NCBI RefSeq assembly: GCF_045679555.1
Contig: NC_092091.1
Coordinates: 12,363,918-12,427,917 of the forward strand
DNA: 64,000 bases
Direction of reading: 5' to 3'
Source of the DNA: Salvelinus alpinus
Lineage: Eukaryota; Chordata; Actinopteri; Salmoniformes; Salmonidae
In this document: in pieces, positions 1-11,179 of the stretch
Layout: each line of letters starts with the position of its first letter
Numbering within the stretch: position 1 is the first letter of the stretch
The notes under the pieces: generated by a model
What the model was told of the DNA's origin: nothing
The model's database searches: none
What the model saw: only the letters and a program-made list of their open reading frames with translations
Position numbers and translations under genes: made by a program

Positions 1-155
1 CCCCCTCCCACCTCTTCCTCTTTAGCTTCCTTCAATCTCAGTTCATCCCTCACCATCTCCTTTCCCCCCTCCCACCTCTTCCTCTTTAGCTTCCTTCAAT
101 CTCAGTTCATCCCTCACCATCTCCTTTCCCCCCTCCCACCTCTTCCTCTTTAGCT
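1..155. repeat. 64-bp tandem repeat, pyrimidine-rich
   Basis: The sequence repeats with a period of 64 bases: the string cccacctcttcctctttagc begins at 7, 71 and 135. About two and a half copies are present and the array runs off the left edge, so its full length is unknown. The open frame crossing it on the minus strand is low-complexity (Lys/Glu/Gly-rich) and is not a gene. Confidence 0.9.
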
Positions 156-1267
156 TCTTCCCCTCCCCTTTACCTCTGTCTGTTCTCCCAGCTGAGAAGA
201 GGAGCTGGATGGTGACAGAGGGACTGTGAACCGTCACTGATCTCATTTGGCTCCAGTGTCGAAGGGAATTGACTTGGGGAGAGAGGAAGAGCAGCCAACC
301 CACAGGAACTGCTAGGATGTTGTAAGGGAGCCAATCAGAAAGGCCATCGATTAGCCCACTCTCATGTCACAGTCGCTGACCACATCTCATCCCCAATTTC
401 AAACTCTGTTCAGTTGAATAGGCAGGAGATTGGATCCCTCCCTATCGCTTAACCTCCCTTAGAACTGGAACATTTGTGGATGTAGTTAGTTTTTCCCCAC
501 AGAAAACTAATGGGAGGTAGGCTACCTCCTCTGAGATAAAACCCCTGCAGTCCCCAAGTGTACAGTCGACAGATGAGCTTCAGGACCACTTCCACATTAG
601 TTAGGGAAAATATAGCCTAATTAATCAGAGGGATAGTGAGTGTGCAACATAGGATGACACATATGGGCTGAAAGGAATTGTTATTGAAGTAACAAAAATA
701 ATTTCCCCAATGCGGATAGATACCATTTTATACCCTAGGCCTACATATGCAATGCAAGAACGCTATACGCAAAACGGCGATCCTGCATTCTTGCGTTGAG
801 TTATGAATTGCGGGGCTGCACATGTCTGCGTAGTTTTGCTACGCAACAGTATTTTGTGTAGCTTCTTATAGTTCTTCCATGCGTACATATGGTATAAACT
901 AGGGTGTCCACTTTGATAACAGTCAGTATCCAACAGATATTTTTTTATGAAGGGAACCCATCTGACTGTGTGTGGTCCTGCCATTGACAGCACTGAAGGA
1001 GCAGATGGCAAAAAGAAAAAAGGTCCTTGAGCTGACAGTTAATGATGGCACTAACCACAGCCACCCACACACCTCTTATGTAAGGGGCGACCCATTAGTA
1101 CAATTAGACTAATGGTCCTGCACAGTGGCTCTATGAATAGACAAACCGTAACCAACACTATACAGAACATTAGTATTGATATATCAAAATAAGGATTTTG
1201 TGCTTTCTTCTAATTTGACAACTCATATCAACGTATCAGACCTGTTGGAGGGGGGTGAGGGGAGTTG
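156..1267. other. Intergenic stretch, no gene recognised
   Basis: I see no conserved coding exon, RNA gene or recognisable transposon here. Short open frames on the minus strand lack any family resemblance. Confidence 0.5.
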
Positions 1268-1760
1268 CTGTGGGATTATTTAAGAAACTCTTTGAATAGG
1301 TGGGGGGTCAGTTGCTCTTGCTGCTTCGTACGCAAGTACCATTGTCTTGTAGTGGATGCCAGTGGAGCGTGCGGAGGAGTGGGGTGACTTGGGAAGGTTG
1401 AACACCAGGTAGGATAAGTTGCAGGGGTTTGATGGCACAAGCGGGCAGCCCAGCCAACATTGAGTTGCAATAGTCCAGATGGGCGATGACGAGTGCCTGG
1501 ATTAGGACCTGCGCCGCTTCCTGTGTGAGGTAGGTTCATACTCTATGGATGTTGTAGAGCATCAACCGGCAGGAGAGAGTCACTGCTGATGTTTGCAGGG
1601 AATGACAGGGTGTTGTCCAGGTAACGCCAAGGTTCTTTGATCTCTGGGAGGGGGACACCATGGAGTTGTCAACCGTGATGAAGAGGTCTTGGAGCAGGCA
1701 GGCCTTCCCCGGGAGGAAGTAAAGCTCAGTTTTGTTGAGGTTGAGCTCAGGTGGTGGTCA
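1268..1760 (-). mobile_element. L2-like LINE fragment, 3' part of reverse transcriptase
   Basis: Read on the minus strand this is the same sequence as the larger LINE copy at 60250-61558 (shared block gagtgcctggattaggacct and the following 250 bases), but more diverged and with frameshifts. It covers the region just after the reverse-transcriptase catalytic motif towards the C-terminus. It is a dead fragment; L2/CR1-type is inferred from the better copy. Confidence 0.75.
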
Positions 1761-2606
1761 GAGCTCAAGTATTATGGAAAGAAAAGGAGGGACACAGATG
1801 AAATGGACACGTGAGTGAGGGAGAAAGAGAAAGTCTCCACTTAGGAGAAATTAGTAGCCCTGTGGCACCAGCATGACAACCAGATGCTCTCGGACTATGA
1901 GAGAACACGTAGTCAGATGGAGAGAGAGCAGCTGGAGTAGCAGTGTTCTCTGGGGTGATCCATGTCTCCATCAGGGTAAAAAAAAAAGTACAGGGACTGA
2001 AGGGCCACATAGGCTGAGATGAACTCTGCATTCTTGACCACAGATAAGCAGATTCAAATGCTGCCAGACCAGAAATTCCACATGGGTTGCGCACACAGAG
2101 TACACTAAATAAGAATGGTTGCAGCCAAGGGGTGGGAAGCATCTGTAAAGCCTACAGGGAGAGGAGTGAACAGGTATAGAAAACACACACATAGTTGACA
2201 AAGAGCAAAATGAGAGTCTGTAAATAACAAGGCACGATTCTCAAGTGAGAGTGGTGTGGTCTGGTCTGGTCTCGTCCGTCCGTCCGTCCTTCCAACTCCG
2301 CAGACCTGTCTTTGTTTCGGCTAAAACTAAAGAACTAACACTAATTGGTACTTGCCTAGCAGAGGTTAAGAGCACACCTCCCGGTACCAATTGCTGATTG
2401 TCTAAAAAGGAGAAACTACTCCCTCTCCAATACAGCCACTGATTACCAAAACAACAACAGTCACAAATTGCCCTGCCCCTTAATGCTGGTTGATGTGTCA
2501 ACAATCTCCTGCAAAATTATACTTATCACTGGAGATATCGGGAGTCCTCTAGCAATGGGATGACGTCAGAGTCGGACATCCCAAGGATCCTAGGATAGCA
2601 CTGGCC
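1761..2606. other. Intergenic stretch, no gene recognised
   Basis: No conserved exon or known repeat was identified. The open frames are short and unlike any family I know. Confidence 0.45.
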
Positions 2607-2724
2607 GTTTACACAGGTAGCCCAATTCTGATCTTTTGCCAAATTATTGGCCAAAGAGTTGATCTAATTGGTCTGAAGACCAATTACTGAAAAAAATATC
2701 AGAATTGGGATACCTGTGTGAACG
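2607..2724. repeat. Small palindromic MITE-like element
   Basis: The left end tttacacaggtagcccaatt and the right end aattgggatacctgtgtgaa are inverted copies with few mismatches. They enclose about 70 bases, a layout typical of small non-autonomous DNA transposons. No coding capacity. Confidence 0.6.
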
Positions 2725-2736
2725 CAGCCTTAGATC

Positions 2737-2815
2737 CTAATGAATAAGACTACATAGACAGGTTGGAACTGATCCCAGATCAGCACTCCTACTCTGAGAT
2801 GTTTGATACGGCCCC
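2737..2815. repeat. Half copy of a 'gatctaggatcag' palindromic repeat
   Basis: The block gatcccagatcagcactcct followed by actctgaga matches one arm of the fuller copy at 63212-63352 and a fragment near 37975-38025. It is a dispersed non-coding repeat. Confidence 0.5.
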
Positions 2816-2936
2816 AGATGAAAGGCAGAGCATACCATCAATGGTCTGGGTAATTGGTGTGTGTTAATTTAGAGGAATGTCAGGAGGAGTCAAGACTATT
2901 TTTCATGCCTCAGTCATTCCTAATGAGTGGTATTTA

Positions 2937-3062
2937 TCTGGGTCAGTGTTCATAAGGCACCAACTATGGGAGAACACTGAACTAGTCCAATAAGAAAGGC
3001 ACATTTTCATTTTCTGTTGAAAAACGTTTTGCTATGGTGTGTCCTAATGAATACGACCCTGT
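2937..3062. repeat. Copy of the 'gtgttcattaggcacc' MITE family
   Basis: A ~125-bp unit starts gggtcagtgttcataaggca and ends tcctaatgaatacgaccctg, with the inner signature gttttgctatggtgtg. Related units occur at 5573-5720, 7169-7290, 7460-7600, 8520-9222 (split) and 28166-28300. Its ends are imperfect inverted copies of one another. Confidence 0.65.
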
Positions 3063-3149
3063 TTAGCGGTGGATTTGAGTTTTATACATAAATTAAGTCT
3101 AATTTGTTTGATAAGTTAAGTGTAACTTGTGAAAAGGCAAACAGATGAT

Positions 3150-3800
3150 AATAGGGCTGAAAGGTGATACAGGATAGAGGATAAAGGATAGAGGATATTG
3201 GTTGAAGGATAGAGGATAAAGGATAAAGGATAGAGGATATTGGTTGAAGGTTAAATGATAGATGATATTGATTGAAGGATAAAGAATAGAGGATCGAGGA
3301 TAAAGATTAGAGGATAGAGGATAAAGAATAGAGGATAGAGGATGAAGGATAGAGGCTAAGGATAGAGGTTGGAGGATAAAGGATAGAGGATAAAGGATAG
3401 AGATTGGAGGATAGATGCTAAGAATAGAGGATAGAGAATAAAGGATAGAGAATAAAGGATAGAGGATAAATAATAGAGATTGAAGGATAGAGAATAGAGG
3501 ATAGAGGGTAAAGGATAGAGGTTGGAGGATAAATGATAGAGGTTGAAGGGTAGATGCTAAGAATAGAGGATAAAGAATAGAGGATAAAGAATAGAGGATA
3601 AAGGATAGAGGATAAAGAATAGATGATAAAGAATAGATGATAAAGGATAGAGGATAAAGGATAAAGTATAGAGGATAGAGGATCAAGAATAGATGATAAA
3701 GAATAAAGGATAAAGAATAGAGGATAGAGGATAAAGAATAGAGGATAATGAATAGAGGAAAGAGGATAAAGAATAAAGGATAGCGGAAAGAGGTTGAAGG
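3150..3800. repeat. Purine-rich degenerate minisatellite (aggataaagaatagaggatag)
   Basis: About 650 bases consist of variants of gaggata, aaggata and agaataga, in loose higher-order blocks of 14-40 bases. The minus-strand frames read as (Y/H)PLSSILYPL-like repeats simply because the unit lacks stop codons; no gene is inferred. The tract lies about 0.4 kb before the lmo1 promoter. Confidence 0.9.
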
Positions 3801-3935
3801 CTCTCAATGCTCAATTGTGAATCTGGTAAAGTTTCAAAGCAAAGACATGTTTCAACTGGTGAGTGGGGTTTCAAAGCAAAGACATGAAGTGAAAATCTTT
3901 GCCTAATGGAGTTTTTCTTAAAAGCTTGTGAGTAG

Positions 3936-4064
<129 letters not shown>

Positions 4065-4229
4065 CCCAATGGGCAATGCATTTGTGTCCTGTTCAAATTA
4101 CAGTAATGAGAGAAGTGCCCTTAGGGTAATTGGTGTCCTTGAATAAGCTTAAACAAAAAAAATACTTAGGCCCAGGCAGAGTGTGTATTGAATAATTGAT
4201 TCAAAGAGGGGGAGGGACCACTAATCAGA

Positions 4230-4779
4230 TCGGAGCATAATGACTTTATATAATTAGCACGCGCGGGGACACGTAGGTCTATGAGAGCCGTGCACATTTT
4301 ACAGAGCATTGGCACAACTAGAGAGGCAGAAAGCCGAGGTCGACCGTAGACTACTTTGAAACGCTTGATCCGATGCTTTTAAATATAATGGATCTAAGTG
4401 CTGTGGCAACACCAGAGCTATTGAAATACAACCCGACACTTTTGGTAGATATCGCGGGAGAAGTAGGATTATTGATCCACTGACATCTATGGACTATTTT
4501 GCCTATTTTTCACATGCCATAAGATACTTTTTACGTATAGCCCAATTTGCCAACATGAAAGGGTTTTAATGGATATAATCATGCCTGGTCAGATTTGATA
4601 TCGCTGCAAGCGTTCAATTCCTACTAGCGGAGCTGGAAGACTTTGATAAGATCAGCTTCAAGAGAATCTAAATCCATTTGCGTCGACCAGCGAGAATTTG
4701 CGTCCGAACGTCGAGGGGGACATTGAGAGGTTGTCGCAGCCGTGTGAAGGTTTCTCCGAGTCGAATCCCCGTCTGAACG
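4230..4779 (+). promoter_or_regulatory. lmo1: lmo1 promoter region and 5' untranslated region
   Basis: A TATA-like sequence (tatataa, 4247-4253) lies 530 bases before the lmo1 start codon. The following stretch has several upstream ATGs that are quickly stopped, and no splice acceptor is needed to join it to the coding exon. The transcription start, placed near 4275-4285, is inferred from TATA spacing only. Confidence 0.45.
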
Positions 4780-7700
4780 ATGGTGTTTGACAAGGAGGAA
4801 AGTGAGTGCCTGATTTGGATGTCTACATTTTTAAGCAACTAATGTTCGAACGGTCGGTCTACGATTCACAGACCTGTATTTCCTTGCCCGTCTGTGTCAT
4901 CGACATATAGGCCTAATTAGGAATGTCGCCTATGTGATATGAATTTACAATCTAAAGGCTTTTGGGATGTAGCAAGAGCAAATGCCATGTCTCTTTGGTC
5001 ATTGGGACTGGGTTAAAGGGATAGCCAGAACTTTTTCCACCACAAACTCACTAAATCATAAAAAAAAAAATGGAATGTTAATTCATATTGAAATGATTGT
5101 GTTATGACCGGATCAGTCTGGCCATATAGCACTAGAAAGGGTCCCATTCATTATAGGCTCTGGAGTCAGAAAATGTTTAAGACCAAAATATGATTTAGAC
5201 GTGACCAAGAGATAATCATAGCCCTGAGAGAACCATATAAAGTTATGGTAGCCAAACAATATTCCTTGGTCATGTAACAGAGGGTTAGGGATGGCTGTAC
5301 TGTAGCCTACTTCCAAATCTATCTGTGTCTGCCTGTCTGTAGGTGTCTCCCTTGTGCCTCTCCAGTCCAAAGGGAAGCAGAGGGTCTGCGCCGGGTGCAA
5401 CCGGAGGATCATGGACCGCTTTATGCTAGAGGCTCTGGACAGGTACTGGCACGAGGACTGTCTGAAGTGTGCCTGCTGTGACTGTCGCCTGGGTGACGTG
5501 GGCTCCACCCTCTACACCAGAGCCAACCTCATCCTCTGTCACAAGGACTACCTGAGGTAAGGACTCTCAAACCAGGGCTGTGTTCATCAGGCACCACATG
5601 GAAGAAAACGGACAGAAACAGGGAGAGACTATATTAACTTTTCCAATATGAAATTCGAAAAAAAAAAAAAAAATTCCATTGCAAAATGTTTTAAAATGTT
5701 GCGTACTTCAAGCCTCTCCAATCTAGCCTCTACCCCTCTGTGTTTGTCGGGATGGGTGTAAGCAATAATGGCGTCATCTCAACCTAGACTTCCAATTGAT
5801 GGAACTATTGCCATGTTGCTTACTCCTTCCTATCTGTTTATTTTCTGATTTGTTAAGACAAATTACCTCAGCTTGGTGAAGGGGGCAGAACAGGCAAAAA
5901 TCACAGCATCTCCATGTTTTGGTTAGCAGATAAAATGGAGATCAGAGTTTGAGGAGCACAAATATGAATAAAACTATAGTGGCAGACCTGGAAATGAATC
6001 ATTATGGCTTCAACTCCATATGAAGAGTTTCATTCCAAAAAGCTTTATACCCATTTTCATAAATGTTGGTAAATTGGCTTTTATTGTTTAAAGAAATTAG
6101 GAAATGCAATAAAAGATTTTATAATGAAGAAAATGTACAAATGAGAACACATTGTGACGTCAATATAAAAAAATGTTTTTGTAAATAATCCAATCTGTAT
6201 GTAAAACGTTGATATTTGACATCAGGCATTTAGCATATGCTCTTATCCAGAGTGACTTTCAGTGAGCACATTCATCTTAAAATGGCTAGGTTGAGACCAC
6301 CACATATCACAGTCAAATATACAGGATACCAACATTCCATTCCAGCTAAACAATATAGCGTTTTGCAAAAAAAACTGTAATTTTCATACACATCCAACCT
6401 CTATGAATAAAAAAAAAAAAGAATAGTAATATTTTACACACATGAAGGTACCTATAATTAATGATGTGGGGGGAAACACAAATGTGAAAAATTGGTGTAT
6501 AGCTCATCGTGGAAATAAACTCTTCATATACATCAATATACTCGAGCACAGAAAACCCTCAGAACTATTCTGGGGTTGCTGCTATAGAAACCCTTGCGAA
6601 TATATTTAGCCCACTACCAGTCATTCAACTCAAGTGCAAGTCTCATGTGTAAGATCCAGCTGGATTTGGTTGAAGCTAAGTCTCTCATTAGCTGCATTGC
6701 TTTTAGAGGGGAAAACCAGTTTGACAGTTAAATTGGCTAAATTGCCTCCTGTTTTCCTCGTCATCGCGACGATCAGGCAGAAAGCCTTTGAAGGCCGGGA
6801 TTAAAACCATGTGATTTATTTTAATTGGACCATTAGTGGAGAATTAGCATTAAGGCCCATACCCTTGTTAAGGAGAAACACCAGGTGCATACCAAGACCC
6901 CATTAGCATTGCCTTCGTTAGGCTTCATTAGGCCTGCTTGCTTTTGGTCTCTTGTTTGCCGCTGGTCTATGGCACTATCATGTTTTGTGAGACTTGCCAT
7001 TCTGATGCAGCTCTGTGTAGATTCTATGAGAGACTCAACCCATGGATGTGGTTCTTCTCAAGGCTCTCTTCCACCACTGCAGATTTCACCCTATGCTACT
7101 TTTTTAACGTATTAATAAAATGATAATACGTTAAGTCCTAGTTAATGTATTATCAAAGCAGTCGGCTACCTGGGTTGTGTTCAGTTGGCATGAAACATAG
7201 TGAAAAGAGGAGATGGATAGTATCTGAACTTGTCCAATGAGAAACTAAAGTTTATTTCCTAATTGGTGTTTCCTAATGAAGACAACCCACATCATTGCCT
7301 CTCTTTCTCCACCTCCAGGCTCTTTGGGATGACGGGGAACTGTGCAGCTTGCAGTAAGGTGATCCCGGCCTTTGAGATGGTGATGAGAGCCAGGGAGAAT
7401 GTCTACCACTTGGACTGCTTTGCCTGCCAGCTGTGCAGCCAGAGGTGAGATGAGGGGAGCCTCAAGGCTATATTCATTAGGGCACACAACAGAACACGTT
7501 TCGCAATGGAAAACAAAAATTGAGTCCCAAGTACTCCCTCCCGGTTTCATTCTGTTTTCTTCTTTTTGGTGCCTAATGAATGAATCCCAGTTCACCCCAC
7601 ATACTGTGTATGCCTTGAAAGCAGGCATCAAGTGACCCTGAAAGGAAAATAATCATGATAGATCCCGTAAACAGCTTGTTTATGTGAGTAACAACAGGCA

Positions 7701-8427
7701 TGTTGAGTATCTGTTTGACTGCCTGGTGCTTTTGGAAAAATTTTAGCCTATAAGGGGGGTTTAAGGGATGGCCTCTTAATGAGCATTTGAGGTCAGACAA
7801 AATGGCGCAAACAACCAGCTAAGAGTTTGGGCTTGAAGCAAGTACAGCAAATCCCAAACAATCGAAATGTATGAATGCTTTAAGTTACTCTCTGGAACAA
7901 GGTCAAATGTTTTTTCGAGCCTGAAATTGAGGCACTGTATATGGTGCGGCAGGTAGCCTAGCGGTTAAGAGCATTGGGCCAGTAACCGAAAAGTTACTGG
8001 TTCGAATCCCTGTGCCAGCAAGGTAGAGCAAAGCACTTTTTCCCTTGAGCAAGGCAGTTAACCCACAACAACTGCTCGCCGGACGTCGGTTTAAGGCAGC
8101 CTCCCCCACACCTCTGATTCACACATTTCAGTTGAATGGATTCAATTGTGCAACTGACTTTCCCACAACGTGGCAGTAGGCCTTCATACTGTATGGAATG
8201 CAGCATACTGTATGAAGGCCTATTCATTTCCTTTACCCAATGACTACTGCTTTTAAGGACTTGGGAAGTTTCATTGGTCTTAAATGAAGGCACTAATTTG
8301 TGTGTGTGTGTGTGTCTGCAGATTTTGCGTGGGAGACAAGTTTTTCCTGAAGAACAACATGATACTGTGCCAGCTGGACTACGAGGGGGGGCATCAGAAT
8401 GGAAACTCTGCTGATCAGGCTCTGTAG
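4780..8427 (+). CDS. lmo1: LIM domain only 1 (LMO1), four coding exons
   Basis: This nuclear LIM-only protein has no DNA-binding domain and bridges LDB1, GATA and bHLH factors in transcription complexes. Coding exons are 4780-4801, 5343-5556, 7319-7444 and 8322-8427. All have GT-AG borders, total 468 bases and give 155 residues (human LMO1 has 156). The two LIM zinc fingers are visible. LIM1 uses C23, C26, H44, C47, C50, C53, C73 and D76. LIM2 starts CAAC at C87 and C90, with H109, C112, C115, C118, C137 and D140. The start MVFDKEE resembles the MMVLDKED start of LMO1 rather than LMO3, which decides the paralogue. The linker after it (SVSLVPLQSKGKQ) and the C-terminal tail differ from mammals, and several LIM1 lysines are arginine. 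The next gene downstream is ric3, as in other vertebrates. It could be one of two salmonid duplicates. Confidence 0.93.
5573..5720. repeat. MITE copy in lmo1 intron 2 (family of 2937-3062)
   Basis: It starts ggctgtgttcatcaggcacc just 17 bases after the exon 2 donor, contains ggaagaaaacggacagaaac, and ends around ttgcaaaatgtttt. The right end is degraded. Confidence 0.6.
5721..7168. other. lmo1 intron 2 interior
   Basis: AT-rich intronic sequence with no exon or named repeat recognised. Around 6225-6310 there is a short degenerate repeat piece (gcatatgctcttatccagag) like the 3' tail of fish LINEs and SINEs. Confidence 0.4.
7169..7290. repeat. MITE copy ending just before lmo1 exon 3
   Basis: The unit starts gggttgtgttcagttggcat and ends tcctaatgaagacaaccc. 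It stops about 30 bases upstream of the exon 3 acceptor, so it may contribute to the branch-point region. Confidence 0.6.
7460..7600. repeat. MITE copy just after lmo1 exon 3
   Basis: A further relative of the 2937-3062 unit (caaggctatattcattaggg, then gtgcctaatgaatgaatccc) begins 16 bases after the exon 3 donor. lmo1 exon 3 is therefore flanked by two copies of one element. Confidence 0.55.
7946..8122 (+). mobile_element. tRNA-derived SINE (salmonid HpaI/SmaI-like)
   Basis: An RNA polymerase III A box (tagcctagcgg, 7954-7964) and a perfect B box (ggttcgaatcc, 7999-8009) are 34 bases apart, as in tRNA genes. They are followed by the body with cccttgagcaaggcagttaa seen in salmonid tRNA-Lys-type SINEs. 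It lies in lmo1 intron 3. The tRNA-like part does not fold as an intact tRNA with an acceptor stem. The subfamily is not assigned. Confidence 0.8.
8177..8222. repeat. Perfect 19-bp inverted repeat (hairpin) in lmo1 intron 3
   Basis: taggccttcatactgtatg (8177-8195) and catactgtatgaaggccta (8204-8222) are exact inverted copies with an 8-base loop. The hairpin ends 99 bases before exon 4. Confidence 0.9.
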
Positions 8428-8519
8428 GCTCTACTGCTCTCTGCTGGTCAGAGACTAGCTACCGCCAGTGGACACTACTCCCTACCGGTATGCCCGGACA
8501 GTCCTCTTCTCATCACATC

Positions 8520-9222
8520 AGGGCTGTATTCACTAGGAACCAAATGGAAGAAGGACCTACACTACATGGCCAAACGTATGTGGACACCTCTTCAAATGGG
8601 TGGATTCTGCTATTTTAGCCACACCCGTGTGCAGTAGAATGGCCCGTAGAGCTCAGTGACTTTCAACGTGGCACGTCATAGGATGCCGCCTTTCCAACAA
8701 GTCAGTTTGTCAAATTTATGCCCTGATATGTTTCTAGAAGATTCTGTGCTTCCAACTTTGTGGCAACAGTTTGGGGAAGGCCCTTTGCTGTTTCAGCATG
8801 ACAATGCCCCCATGCACAAAGCAAGGTCCATAGAGAAATGGTTTGTTGAGATCGGTGTGGAAGAACTTGACTGACCTGCCCAGAGCCTTGACATCAACCA
8901 ACCCCTTCGAACACCTTTGGGATGAATTGGAACGCAGACTGCGAGCCAGGCCTAATCGCCCAACATGCTCTTGTGGCTGAATGGAAGCAAGTCCCCGCAG
9001 CAATGTTCCAACATCTAGTGGAAAGCCTTTCCAGAAGAATGGAGGCTGTTATAGCAGCAAAGGGAGGACCAACTCTATTTTAATGCCCATGAAGTTGGTA
9101 TGAGATGTTTGACGAACAAATGTTCACAAACCTTTGGCCATGTAGTGTACTTGAACTTTTTCAATAAGAAACTATTTGTTGCAAAATGTTTTGCTACAGT
9201 GTGCTAATGAATACACCCCAAC
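8520..9222. repeat. MITE copy split by a Tc1-like insertion
   Basis: The left half (gggctgtattcactaggaac, 8521-8557) and right half (ttgcaaaatgttttgctaca to taatgaatacacccc, 9150-9222) are the two ends of the 2937-3062 family. Between them sits the 588-bp Tc1-like element, flanked on both sides by TA. Confidence 0.75.
8560..9147 (+). mobile_element. Internally deleted Tc1-like element
   Basis: Terminal inverted repeats cactacatggccaaacgtat and (reverse complement of the right end) cactacatggccaaaggttt are each flanked by TA, the Tc1/mariner target. Inside are remains of a transposase: an N-terminal scrap and HDNAPMHKARSIEKWF, which carries the second catalytic aspartate. The DLNPIEHLW-equivalent region has decayed into stops. 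At 588 bp it is about a third of full length, so it is non-autonomous. Confidence 0.85.
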
Positions 9223-9492
9223 TGACAGTTGTGGACAGTTGTGGACAGTGCAGGATTAAGCGCCCAGTTCCCGATGCTCAGCGACAATGGTGATGCCACT
9301 TTGCCTTGACTTCTGCTATGCTTACTGTCCTTGACGGTAGACTCACCACAGAGTTATTAGCGAATGAAGCGGCCTTGTGCATGGGATATTACTCTCATTG
9401 ACTGAAACGAGGAAGGAGAACTAATGAGCATTGCCGTGCAAAACAACAACAAAAAAGTAAAAGAAGTTCAGAGCAATATGTTTGGACTCTAT

Positions 9493-9838
9493 TATTAAAG
9501 CTGCATTATGTTACTTTTTGGCCGACCTGACCAAATTCACATAGATATGGGAGTTATAGATCTGTCATCTTTGCATTGAAAGCAAGTCTAAGAAGTGGTA
9601 GAGCTGTTTGATGTGCACAATTTTTTTGCTTCCCATTCAGTTTTGTTTTTGCATCTTTTGGTTTTGTACACCCGCTTCAAACAGTTGAAAATACAATATT
9701 TTTGGTTATGGAAAATGTTTCCATCTGTTTAGATGGTACAATGATTTCTCTACAGTATACTTGCTTGATTTGTCGCTAACTTTTAGAATTTTATCAATCA
9801 GGGAATGGCGGAGCAGTTTCTGCATAGTTCACCTTTAA
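9493..9838. repeat. Dispersed 345-bp repeat (copy 1)
   Basis: This block (aagctgcattatgttacttt ... agaattttatcaatcaggga, atggcggagcag) shares its 3' 110 bases with 40100-40216. It is non-coding and salmonid-type in my recollection. The class is not assigned. Confidence 0.55.
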
Positions 9839-10095
9839 TGGTTCTTCCCAAATCATGGCTAAGGAGAAAGGCACAGCACTCATTTGTTTGTAGCGGGGCA
9901 AGCTGCCTCTGTTCACAATAGGCAGGTCCACTGGTAATGCTGGTATTGAGTTCTGATGTACAGACCCTTTTAATAAAGGGTAATAACTAACATGCTCTAT
10001 CTCTGAAGATATTTGTTTTTAAGTTACCTTTATGAAGAGTAGTATGATTTGTTTGCTCAGCTTTTGACTTTCAATAAAGACTGAAACATTTTATT

Positions 10096-10699
10096 TGAGC
10101 ACTCATGTATTCACCACTCACACTCGCTACTTATAGCTGGATAGCAGCAGCATATAAAAGGACTGACATTCTCTAATTAATAATCCAGGCCATCTGTGTG
10201 TGAATACACTAACAAGGATACCCACACCTTGATGATACAAGCCCCTGGGACCTTTTTGAAATAGCTCCTTGATAAAGCTGGATACGCCTGTGTTCCTTTT
10301 TCAAAGCTTCTCATTTGAGGGGCAGTGAGCAGTCTGAGGTGATACCCTTCTCACATTAGTGACCCTCTCCATACTGTACAGGCTCAGATATTTCCATTTC
10401 ATACTGGCCTTCCACCATGGTTCCAACAAAGATTAAGGATATACTCGCAAGATTCTTGCCCCCCCCCCCCGACCAATAATGGGAGTCGTTGTCCACAAAG
10501 CGGTGGCAAGCTGTCACGCTCTCGCCTATTCCTCTCTTTAGATTGGTGGATATATCTCATTATTTTAATACATTTTTGAATATTTGATGAGGGTTGTTGA
10601 TGTCAACCGCCTGTATTGAAGGGAGAGAGACGCTATGCCACTAGCCACAAGTTGGGCCTCTCGCTTTGCCTCTTTCTTGCTGGTTCCACCAACTATAAC
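10096..10699. other. Intergenic stretch downstream of lmo1
   Basis: No exon or known repeat was recognised. Confidence 0.4.
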
Positions 10700-10870
10700 C
10701 AGTCAGTTGTGGACTCGAGTCACATGACTTGGACACACATTTTATGATTTGAGACAACTTGACAGAAAATAAAACAACTTGAGACTACTTGGAGCCTCAA
10801 GACTCAGGACTCGACTTTGACTTGAGACAGATGACTTGAAATTATCTGGCCAGGTTTTGTAACGTTTTGT
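10700..10870. repeat. Left part of an 'acttgactcgagtca' repeat, interrupted
   Basis: The sequence is built of variants of gacttgagac and actcgagtca. The matching right part lies at 15040-15177 and ends cttggtcccacctctg. The intervening 4.2 kb is other mobile DNA. Confidence 0.55.
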
Positions 10871-11179
10871 CAATCATTTTGGGGCACAGTCTCCCTATAC
10901 TTCGGCTCCTCTCCACGCAGCCAGAAAAAAAGCAGCCGCAGCATCCCCCTCGCAAAAACAATGTGCAACAGATTGGCTATTGGAATGCGCACACTGATTA
11001 GACCAGAAAACGTTCAACCAACACAGGTCGGGGTGGGATTGGGTCGCATGCAAACGTCAAATTGTAGGGAGAGTTTGGCGTAATAAATATGCAGCTCCTA
11101 AAAATGTAGATGATCAAGAATATTAACTGTTTACTTTTCAAGCTCACCAGCAATAGAGTATCAAACAACAATTACTAGC

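Larger units (their letters stand above)
8428..10095 (+). other. lmo1: lmo1 3' untranslated region
   Basis: No further coding exon follows the lmo1 stop codon. The first good polyadenylation signal on this strand is aataaa at 10073-10078, giving a 3' UTR of about 1.65 kb if no intron intervenes. The UTR would contain two transposon layers (8520-9222) and another dispersed repeat (9493-9838). The end is inferred from the signal. Confidence 0.5.

Noticed and set aside
3099-3807. Long minus-strand frames rich in SILYPLSS repeats
   Set aside because: They are translations of a stop-poor purine-rich minisatellite, open in more than one frame, with no start context or homology.
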